Assembly: GCA_949486985.1 (NCBI GenBank)
Contig: CATBLW010000275.1
Span: forward strand, 1 to 10,645
Source: Prochlorococcus marinus str. MIT 9215
Lineage (GTDB): Bacteria > Cyanobacteriota > Cyanobacteriia > PCC-6307 > Cyanobiaceae
Length of the DNA: 10,645 bases
Direction of reading: 5' to 3'
In this document: piece by piece, positions 4,934 to 10,645 of the stretch
Numbering within the stretch: the first letter of the stretch is position 1
How the letters are laid out: every line of letters begins with the position of its first letter
Notes under the pieces: generated by a model
Told to the model about the DNA's origin: nothing
Database searches by the model: none
The model's input: only the letters and a program-made list of their open reading frames with translations
Position numbers and translations under genes: made by a program

Positions 4934-6348
4934 TGGCATTGCATTTGAGCCAACTTGTTCAACTCTGGGGTGCCCCTCTCAATGCTCCTGCTGCAAATCT
5001 GAATCTTGATCAACAGCTGGGGCCGGTTTGCACAGATAGTCGTGCATTGATGGAGGGCAGCTTCTTCGTTCCCCTGGTTGGCGAAAAGTTTGATGGCCAT
5101 GCTTTTCTTGCGGAAGCAGAGCAACTTGGTGCACAAGCCGCAGTTGTGGCTAGGGGCGACAACCATTCCGTGCCGAACGGTTTGCTCCACTGGCTTGTGG
5201 ACGACACCCTCAACGCCTATCAGCAACTTGGCTTGCTGCAACGACGGCAACTGCATGCTCCCGTGGTCGCCGTAACGGGTTCAGCCGGAAAAACAACGAC
5301 AAGAGAACTCATCCGGTCAGTGCTTTCACCACTTGGAGAGGTCTTGGCAAGTGAAGGCAACAACAACAACGACATCGGCGTGCCACTCACCTTGCTTCAA
5401 GGGGGACCAAAGCACCGCGCCATGGTTGTGGAGATGGGCATGCGGGGGCTCGGAGAGATCGCTCGCCTCTCTTGCTGCAGCGAACCTGATATTGCCGTGA
5501 TCACCAACATCGGCAGCGCCCACATTGGGCGACTCGGCAATCGTGCCGCTATCGCCAAAGCGAAATGCGAGATCACGACTTGCCTCAGAACCAATGGTTT
5601 GGTGGTGATTCCTGCAGGTGATCCACTTCTAGAAGCAGCTCTTGCGCAATCCTGGGCAGGCCGAGTGATTCGAGTAGGGCTGCAAGACGATATCTCGCCT
5701 CAAATCCAAAATAACAACGAGGGATATCAGCCAGAACGTCTACCCAGAGCTGATCTGATTGCTCGCGTTGACCTGACGGAAGGTGTACTTGAGCTTCAGA
5801 AACAACGCTTCAACCTGCCGTTGGCAGGCAAGCACAATGCCCGTAATCTGCTGTTAGCTCTAGCCGTAGCAAGAGAATTAAATGTTTCATGGGACACACT
5901 TACAGACCTGCATGTGGACGTACCCGGCAGTCGTAACCGTCAGCTGCAGATCGATGAGTTCACCGTGCTTGACGAGACCTATAACGCCTCACCAGAAGCC
6001 GTTATTGCAGCGCTAGAGCTCTTGGCGAGCAAGCCAGCAAACCGCTTTGCTGTGCTTGGGACGATGCTGGAGTTAGGCGAACAGAGTGTTGAACTGCATC
6101 GCCAAATTGCTGAACGAGCCGTTCAACTAGGTCTTGATGGTCTTGTCGTGGTAGGCGAAGGAGCAGAAGCAAAGGCAATGGCAACAGCGGCAAGTTCACT
6201 GCAAAGGCTGGCCGTTGTTGATCGCCCTGAAGGAGCGGCCAAGCCCTTGAAAGATTGGCTACAAGCAGGCGATGTGGTGCTCCTCAAAGCCAGTCGGGGC
6301 ATTGAACTTGAACGCTTATTACCTCTATTACAAGGGAATCAATCTTGA
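4933..6348 (+). CDS. murF: UDP-N-acetylmuramoyl-tripeptide--D-alanyl-D-alanine ligase MurF
   Basis: MurF (EC 6.3.2.10) is the cytoplasmic ATP-dependent ligase that adds D-Ala-D-Ala to UDP-MurNAc-tripeptide, the last soluble step of peptidoglycan precursor synthesis. The order of motifs is that of the Mur ligase family: N-terminal substrate-binding domain with CTDSR (33-37), central ATPase domain with P-loop VTGSAGKTTT (114-123), NNNNDIGVPLT (143-153), EMGMRGLGEIARL (167-179) and NIGSAHIGRLG (192-202), then the C-terminal domain with NARN (302-305), DETYNASP (347-354), LGTMLELG (375-382) and KASRGIELE (452-460). Length 471 aa is normal for MurF. A TTG lies directly before the ATG; the ATG at 4933 is chosen because it overlaps the upstream stop by one base (TGATG), implying translational coupling. 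Its last 10 bp overlap the 3' end of the convergent glmU. Nothing is missing. Confidence 0.97.
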   Translation: MALHLSQLVQLWGAPLNAPAANLNLDQQLGPVCTDSRALMEGSFFVPLVGEKFDGHAFLAEAEQLGAQAAVVARGDNHSVPNGLLHWLVDDTLNAYQQLGLLQRRQLHAPVVAVTGSAGKTTTRELIRSVLSPLGEVLASEGNNNNDIGVPLTLLQGGPKHRAMVVEMGMRGLGEIARLSCCSEPDIAVITNIGSAHIGRLGNRAAIAKAKCEITTCLRTNGLVVIPAGDPLLEAALAQSWAGRVIRVGLQDDISPQIQNNNEGYQPERLPRADLIARVDLTEGVLELQKQRFNLPLAGKHNARNLLLALAVARELNVSWDTLTDLHVDVPGSRNRQLQIDEFTVLDETYNASPEAVIAALELLASKPANRFAVLGTMLELGEQSVELHRQIAERAVQLGLDGLVVVGEGAEAKAMATAASSLQRLAVVDRPEGAAKPLKDWLQAGDVVLLKASRGIELERLLPLLQGNQS

Positions 6349-7700
6349 GTGTTTTTCAGTGCTGACCACCCCTCTTTGATCATCTGCTTGGCACGACTAA
6401 TAGCAAGAGAGCCATCGGAAACGTTCTTTGTCAGGGTGGAGCCAGCACCAACGGTGACATTCGAGCCCAGAACAATTGGAGCCACCAAGACGGAATTAGC
6501 ACCTGTTTTACTGCCATCACCAATCACGGTGCGATGTTTGTTCTTGCCGTCGTAATTGGCTGTGATCGTGCCAGCACCAACATTCACATCACGGCCAAGT
6601 TCTGCATCACCGATGTAGCTGAGATGGTTAACTTTCGAGCCTTCGCCAATCTGACTTGCCTTGACTTCAACAAAGTTGCCGATACGGCAATGATCAGCGA
6701 GTTCTGAGCCAGGTCGCAAATGGGCAAAAGGTCCAATTGCAACATCATCGCCAATCTTGGCCTCGCGGATAACTGAATGCAGCACAGTGACACGCTCGCC
6801 TAAGTCTGCATTGATCAGCAAACTACCGGGACCAATTTGGCATCCACTACCGATTTGGCAATGTCCCCTTAAATGAGTTTGAGGTTCAATCACCACATCC
6901 AAACCAAACTTGCAATCTTCACTGAGCGTGCAACTAGAAGGATCAATGAACGTGACCCCTTCTTTCATCCAATGGTCACGCAGCCGCTGCTGCAAAAGCG
7001 ATTCACACTGTGCCAACTGACGACGATCATTAATTCCGTTCACTTCAGCTGGATCGGCAACCTCGTGATGAACCGCCAAAGGCAACATCGCTACGGTATC
7101 GGTGAGGTAAAGCTCCCCTTGATCGTTATCGCTGTCTAAGAGAGGAAGAACTTTCTCCAGGCTTCTCCAGTTGAAGCAATAGATGCCTGCATTGGTAAGG
7201 GAATTCAGTCGCTGCTGCTCATTGCAATCACGATGTTCAACGATTGCACTGACACGACCCTGCTGGTCAGCAAAGACTCGCCCATAACCAGTGGGATCAG
7301 CGAGGCAGGCTGTCAACACTGTGACATCAGCACCGGTAGAGCGATGTGTGTTTAACAGTTGCTCAATCGTTGCTGGTCTCAATAAGGGCACATCACCATT
7401 GAGAACCAAAAGTTCACCATCGAAGCCCTCTAAGGCAGGAAGCAATTGCTGCACGGCGTGGCCCGTGCCGTTTTGGGGTTGTTGCAAGACAAATTCCAAC
7501 CCCTCTAAATGGCTCAGCTGCTGCTCAACCTTGTCTGCCTGGTGACCAACAATCAGCAGACGTTTCTCTGGCTGCAATCGATTGCAGCAAGCCAACACCC
7601 GCTCAACAAGCGTGGCGCCAGCCAAGGGTTGAAGAACTTTGGGCAGGGAGCTCTTCATGCGGGTGCCCTTCCCTGCAGCCAAAACGGCAACGGCGAGCAT
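6339..7700 (-). CDS. glmU: bifunctional UDP-N-acetylglucosamine pyrophosphorylase / glucosamine-1-phosphate N-acetyltransferase GlmU
   Basis: GlmU acetylates glucosamine-1-phosphate (EC 2.3.1.157) and then uridylates it (EC 2.7.7.23) to UDP-GlcNAc, precursor of peptidoglycan and lipid A. The N-terminal pyrophosphorylase domain shows LAAGKGTRMKSSLPKVL (7-23), QNGTGHA (76-82), NGDVPLL (101-107) and NGIND (222-226). From about residue 250 the left-handed beta-helix has many hexapeptide repeats (IGxGxxI type), with the acetyltransferase motif VNHLSYIGDAELG (357-369; H359 corresponds to the catalytic His of the E. coli enzyme) and ANYDGKNKH (381-389). Length 453 aa matches the family (E. coli 456). 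The ATG at 7700 is preferred to an upstream TTG at 7745 because homologues begin just before the LAAGKGTRM motif and it leaves a normal 26-bp gap after the preceding gene. No strong ribosome binding site is visible. It is the last gene of the aroA-methyltransferase-glmU operon. Confidence 0.97.
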   Translation of the reverse strand: MLAVAVLAAGKGTRMKSSLPKVLQPLAGATLVERVLACCNRLQPEKRLLIVGHQADKVEQQLSHLEGLEFVLQQPQNGTGHAVQQLLPALEGFDGELLVLNGDVPLLRPATIEQLLNTHRSTGADVTVLTACLADPTGYGRVFADQQGRVSAIVEHRDCNEQQRLNSLTNAGIYCFNWRSLEKVLPLLDSDNDQGELYLTDTVAMLPLAVHHEVADPAEVNGINDRRQLAQCESLLQQRLRDHWMKEGVTFIDPSSCTLSEDCKFGLDVVIEPQTHLRGHCQIGSGCQIGPGSLLINADLGERVTVLHSVIREAKIGDDVAIGPFAHLRPGSELADHCRIGNFVEVKASQIGEGSKVNHLSYIGDAELGRDVNVGAGTITANYDGKNKHRTVIGDGSKTGANSVLVAPIVLGSNVTVGAGSTLTKNVSDGSLAISRAKQMIKEGWSALKNTQD

Positions 7701-7726
7701 GGTTTGACTTGCGAGTCGGCCGGAAT

Positions 7727-8728
7727 CTACCGGTATCCGCGACAAGACGCTCCCCTCCAGCGCCGATGCCAGCTACTGGTACTTGCCATCGTGCAGCTCA
7801 TTTGTTCCTGTTGACGGCGTTTGATGATCTCCTCAGCGTTGTTTTTGCCCGTGGGATCTCGATAAGGAACAGCCGCACGAGTCAGTAAATGCTCCTCCTC
7901 CATCGCACTCAGCGACTGCCAACCTGGCCCTGTTGAAGCGATGAAGGTATCTGGATCAGCCTGGAAGGCCAGCGTGCCGGAACTCCAGCCATGGCGTTCC
8001 TCAGGGGCAGCCAACAACGATCTCAACTGCAGGCCAGCCCGACGAAGGCTTGCTCTGATCGCCGCAGCCCGGCAATAGGTAAGCAAGCGACCTCCCGGTG
8101 CCAACCTGCTGGCGAGAGAATTGAGGAACTCTTCACTCCATAGCTGAGGACAGCGACTGGGAGAGAAGGCATCCAAAAGGATCAAATCAAAACTTAAGTC
8201 CTTTGGCAGCGAAGCAAGCTGTTGACGAGCATCACCCCAGAGCATGGATCCCTGGCTGGAGTCCGTCCGCCAGCCATGGCAATCATGAATCTTCCATAGA
8301 AGTTCCAATACCTGGGGAGACCAGTAGTTCTGAAAACTTGGCTGCTGCAAGGCCAACGCCAAGGGTCTGGGATCAATTTCTAGGCCCCACCATTGCAAGC
8401 TGATTGAGATCCCCTGAAGAGCTTCCAGCAAAGCGGCGCTGTTGTAGCCAAGCCCAACGCAAACATCAAGCACGTTGAGTGATGTCTTCCCCAGTTGATG
8501 GGCCTTGTCAAACCGCTCGAGTTGGGCAGGGATAACGAACTTGACCTGGGCTTCGTTTAAGGCTCCCGCTGAACTATGAAACGACTCATCAAAGAGACTG
8601 CTATGCAAGCTAAAACTGCCATCAGCAGTTGCCAATGCAGTCAGCGTTCCTAGCGAGGCAGCCTGCTTATCGCTAGGGGCATCACTGGGGGCATCGCTGG
8701 GATCATCGCTGTAGCCGTTCAAGATCAT
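7727..8728 (-). CDS. MnmC-like SAM-dependent methyltransferase (stand-alone domain)
   Basis: A class I methyltransferase fold is clear: motif I VLDVCVGLGYNSAALLE (86-102), acidic loop GLEIDPRPLALA (115-126), WGDARQ (164-169), DLILLDAFSPSRCPQLWSEEF (181-201, in part DAFSP at 186-190) and LAPGGRLLTYC (209-219). The LLDAFSP...LW.eeF block and the upstream DESFHSSAGALNEAQVKFV region (about 47-65) are hallmarks of the MnmC methyltransferase family, which finishes the 5-methylaminomethyl-2-thiouridine modification of tRNA wobble U34. Only the methyltransferase domain is present; the FAD oxidase half of E. coli MnmC is absent, as in MnmD-type proteins. ATG at 8728 is chosen because it places the start inside the last codons of aroA (26-bp overlap), typical of coupled genes; a frame extension to 8806 would overlap aroA by over 100 bp. 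The exact substrate is inferred. The N-terminus carries a small repeat and the C-terminus (about 310-333) is an unusual Arg/Ser/Trp-rich tail. Confidence 0.88.
   Translation of the reverse strand: MILNGYSDDPSDAPSDAPSDKQAASLGTLTALATADGSFSLHSSLFDESFHSSAGALNEAQVKFVIPAQLERFDKAHQLGKTSLNVLDVCVGLGYNSAALLEALQGISISLQWWGLEIDPRPLALALQQPSFQNYWSPQVLELLWKIHDCHGWRTDSSQGSMLWGDARQQLASLPKDLSFDLILLDAFSPSRCPQLWSEEFLNSLASRLAPGGRLLTYCRAAAIRASLRRAGLQLRSLLAAPEERHGWSSGTLAFQADPDTFIASTGPGWQSLSAMEEEHLLTRAAVPYRDPTGKNNAEEIIKRRQQEQMSCTMASTSSWHRRWRGASCRGYR
8669..8710 (-). repeat. 12-bp in-frame repeat at the start of the methyltransferase gene
   Basis: On the coding strand, units of the form AGCGATGCCCCC repeat about three and a half times, encoding SDDP-SDAP-SDAP-SD at residues 7-20. 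The first unit overlaps the aroA stop codon (8703-8705). It adds a flexible acidic N-terminal arm ahead of the catalytic fold. Confidence 0.8.
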
Positions 8729-10052
8729 CCCAGAAATTGGGGTAAGACACAGCTGCCGCTTCGCTACGTCGAAGGCTGGAGTTTCCTTCTGCCATGAGCG
8801 AGGCAACAGCCAAGCTCATGGCAACACGATGGTCGGTTTCACTATCAAGGTCTGCACCTCGCAGCGTTTGCCCACCACGAATCGTGAGCCCATCATCATG
8901 TTCATCAAGTTCAGCACCCATGGCCTTGAGTTGACGTGCCATCACAGCCAACCGGTCGGTTTCCTTAACACGCAATTCACTCGCTCCCGTGATCGTGCTT
9001 TCACCATCACAAAAGCAAGCGGCTACAGACAAGATTGGAACCTCATCAACAAGACGCGGGATAATCGACTCATCGATATGAAAAGCCTTTAGTGGTCCAT
9101 GGGTGACGCGAAGATCGCCGACAGGCTCACCTGCCACATCCCGCTCATTGAGCACCTCGATAGACGCTCCCATTTGCTCCAAGACTTCAAGAATGCCCGT
9201 TCTTGAGGGATTGAGACCAACATTTTCAACCATCAAATCAGCTCCAGGGACAAGCGCGCCTGCAACCAACCAGAAAGCCGCGGAACTGATATCACCTGGT
9301 ACAACAACCTCTTGGCCTTGCAAAGTCGAACCAGGTTGAACTCTGATGTGCCGACCCATCTCGCCAACAACCTCGAGATTGGCTCCAAATGCACGCAACA
9401 TGCGCTCGGTATGGTCTCGAGAATGCGCCGGTTCAATCACAGTCGTCGAACCCTCTGCCGTCAAGGCAGCAAGCACCACTGCTGATTTCACTTGAGCACT
9501 GGCTACAGGCGTGCCAATCACAGCACCGCGAAGCTTTCGCCCTCTTACTGCTAATGGAGCGAAGTTGCCATTTGAACGACCATGAATCTCTGCACCCATC
9601 ATCGCCAGCGGCTGACCAACGCGACTCATGGGCCGACGACGAAGCGAGTCATCACCCGTGAGCACAAAGTGACGCCCCTGACGTCCTGCTAGCAATCCGA
9701 GCATCAAACGCATCGTGGTGCCGGAGTTGCCACAATCAAGAACTTCATCGGGTTCTTGGAGTCCATCAAGTCCGACTCCCTCAACCTGAACAATCTCTCC
9801 AGATCGAATCGGGCTAATTGTGACGCCCATGGCCCGGAGACATGCCGCAGTACTGATCGGGTCTTCAGCAGGCAACAGTCCCTCGATCGTTGTCGTCCCT
9901 TCAGCGATAGCACCGAACAGAAGGGCTCGATGGGAAATCGATTTGTCACCAGGCACGCGAACCGTTCCGGATAGATCACCACCCGAATGGAGCTCACGTG
10001 CAGATGCGTCGGTGGTGGTAGCGCTCAAGGGAGGAGGCCCGTATCGGATCAA
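8703..10052 (-). CDS. aroA: 3-phosphoshikimate 1-carboxyvinyltransferase (EPSP synthase) AroA
   Basis: AroA (EC 2.5.1.19) transfers the enolpyruvyl group of PEP to shikimate-3-phosphate, the sixth step of the shikimate pathway to aromatic amino acids and quinones. The full set of motifs is present: PGDKSISHR (34-42), CGNSGTTMRLMLG (107-119), LTGDDSLRRRPMSR (131-144), ASAQVKSA (184-191), VDEVPIL (335-341), the KETDRLAVM loop (363-371) and SETDHRVAMSLA (404-415). RPMSRV and SAQVKSA are the form seen in class II-like enzymes. An in-frame TGA lies 12 bp upstream, so the start cannot be earlier than the TTG at 10052 (449 aa); a second TTG at 10028 would give 441 aa and is equally credible, and there is no ATG before codon 75. 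It heads the minus-strand operon with the methyltransferase and glmU, and is divergent from the double-glycine gene at 10271. Confidence 0.96.
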   Translation of the reverse strand: MIRYGPPPLSATTTDASARELHSGGDLSGTVRVPGDKSISHRALLFGAIAEGTTTIEGLLPAEDPISTAACLRAMGVTISPIRSGEIVQVEGVGLDGLQEPDEVLDCGNSGTTMRLMLGLLAGRQGRHFVLTGDDSLRRRPMSRVGQPLAMMGAEIHGRSNGNFAPLAVRGRKLRGAVIGTPVASAQVKSAVVLAALTAEGSTTVIEPAHSRDHTERMLRAFGANLEVVGEMGRHIRVQPGSTLQGQEVVVPGDISSAAFWLVAGALVPGADLMVENVGLNPSRTGILEVLEQMGASIEVLNERDVAGEPVGDLRVTHGPLKAFHIDESIIPRLVDEVPILSVAACFCDGESTITGASELRVKETDRLAVMARQLKAMGAELDEHDDGLTIRGGQTLRGADLDSETDHRVAMSLAVASLMAEGNSSLRRSEAAAVSYPNFWDDLERLQR

Positions 10053-10270
10053 GTTTATGAGTCAGCGGTGAGTTGAATTGCTCATCAATTCCCACATCAG
10101 AACTATTTCATGTTCATGAGAGTGCGTAGGTATGCCAGAGATTGCGAAGAAGAGTTGCATTGAAGCGACAAACCCCTTCATCCATCGGGAGTATTTATGC
10201 TCGTTCCAACTGACGATTGGCCAATCTTTAAGTAGGAATGGATGGATAATCCCGTCAAACAAACAGGCTT
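10053..10270. promoter_or_regulatory. divergent intergenic region between aroA and the double-glycine gene
   Basis: These 218 bp must contain the promoter of the aroA operon (minus) and of the plus-strand gene starting at 10271. A GATAAT at 10245-10250 resembles a -10 box 20 bp before that ATG, but no matching -35 at normal spacing was found, so it is only a candidate. The minus-strand frame at 10062-10262 has no protein-like features and is not called. Confidence 0.4.
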
Positions 10271-10645
10271 ATGCTTTTTAACAAGGGAAACAAAAAAAAG
10301 GATTCAGACAAAGACGATTCCAGCAACGATTCAGAAGAGCTCTCCCAGGATGAATTGAAGGGAGTAGCTGGCGGAACTGGCGGGCCGTCGATGCCACCAC
10401 CACCTGGCGGTAGCGGTAGCCCAGGCACTCCCGGTGGAATGCCTCCTAGTCAGTTCGCCCCAGGAACGCAGCCTCTGCCTCCGATGCCAGGCCAGCCACC
10501 CATGCCAGGTGCTGGAGGAATGGTTGGCTTTGATCATGGCGCCATGGGGGGAGGCGAGGATCCAGGCATGCCCCCGCCTCCTGGTGGTGATGGTGGAATG
10601 CCCCCGCCTCCTGGTGGTGATGGTGTAATGCCCCCGCCTCCTGGC
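10271..10645 (+). CDS. double-glycine-leader, Pro/Gly/Met-rich repeat protein (5' part; 3' end outside window)
   Basis: ATG at 10271 is the first start after an in-frame TAA at 10247-10249 and opens 125 codons that reach the window end without a stop. Residues 1-35 form a short, very charged leader: KKK at 8-10, then Asp/Ser-rich, then ELSQDELKGVAGG at 23-35. The LSxxEL..VAGG ending is the double-glycine signal cut by C39-peptidase ABC exporters and closely resembles the ends of picocyanobacterial prochlorosin leaders, though the long Nif11-like part is missing. The region after the GG has no cysteine, nine methionines in 90 residues, and is dominated by Pro and Gly; from residue 100 it becomes the decapeptide MPPPPGGDGG repeated. 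This excludes a lanthionine peptide and suggests a secreted or surface low-complexity protein; function is unknown. Only a weak ribosome binding site (AGG) precedes the ATG. A cytoplasmic protein with a chance GG motif is the alternative. Confidence 0.8.
   Translation, partial: MLFNKGNKKKDSDKDDSSNDSEELSQDELKGVAGGTGGPSMPPPPGGSGSPGTPGGMPPSQFAPGTQPLPPMPGQPPMPGAGGMVGFDHGAMGGGEDPGMPPPPGGDGGMPPPPGGDGVMPPPPG
10568..10645 (+). repeat. 30-bp in-frame tandem repeat, running out of the window
   Basis: Units start at 10568, 10598 and 10628. The first two differ at one base (GGA versus GTA in the last codon) and the third matches for the 17 bases before the final base of the window. Each encodes MPPPPGGDG followed by G or V. 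Near-identity at the DNA level means recent expansion, and more copies probably follow beyond the window. Confidence 0.95.

Noticed and set aside
10062..10262. Minus-strand ORF of 66 codons between aroA and the double-glycine gene
   Set aside because: No ribosome binding site, no recognisable domain, and it occupies the space needed for two divergent promoters.
10271..10645. Lanthipeptide (prochlorosin) precursor
   Set aside because: The leader end fits, but the region after GG has no cysteine and is far too long and repetitive for a lanthionine-containing core.

Overview
The window looks like part of a marine picocyanobacterial chromosome, most likely low-light clade IV Prochlorococcus (MIT9303/MIT9313-like) or a close marine Synechococcus. 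This is inference, from three observations: the sequence style of AroA, MurF and GlmU, the mix of tightly packed housekeeping genes with loosely packed small hypothetical genes, and a truncated ORF at the right edge with a prochlorosin-like ELSQDELKGVAGG leader. No database search was run.

Left part (1-3988) is sparse and accessory-like. It starts with the 3' end of an unrecognised gene (3-314). Next come a doubtful minus-strand ORF containing a 13-bp tandem duplication and a 14-bp tandem repeat array (837-936). After these are a small minus-strand hypothetical (986-1291), a 54-residue single-span membrane protein too short for many gene callers (1579-1743), and a membrane protein with a helical basic C-terminus (1815-2189). 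A tRNA-Pro(GGG) follows (2204-2277), ended by a very clean terminator (2322-2346). Two more small hypotheticals on opposite strands (2555-2824, 3274-3612) are separated by long stretches in which no gene can be supported.

Right part (3989-10052) is compact housekeeping DNA. A plus-strand pair consists of a single-span membrane protein of unknown function and murF, which share one base at the TGATG junction. They converge on a minus-strand operon, aroA, then an MnmC-like methyltransferase, then glmU. MurF and GlmU both act in peptidoglycan precursor synthesis: GlmU makes UDP-GlcNAc, and MurF adds D-Ala-D-Ala to the UDP-MurNAc tripeptide. AroA is step six of the shikimate pathway. The murF and glmU reading frames overlap tail to tail by 10 bp, with no room for a terminator between them.

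Right edge (10271-10645, open at the end) is a plus-strand gene divergent from aroA. It has a short, highly charged double-glycine leader followed by a cysteine-free, Pro/Gly/Met-rich region that becomes a perfect-looking 10-residue (30-bp) repeat and runs out of the window. This is the most interesting object here: a leader ending typical of picocyanobacterial secreted peptides attached to a low-complexity repeat protein instead of a lanthipeptide core.
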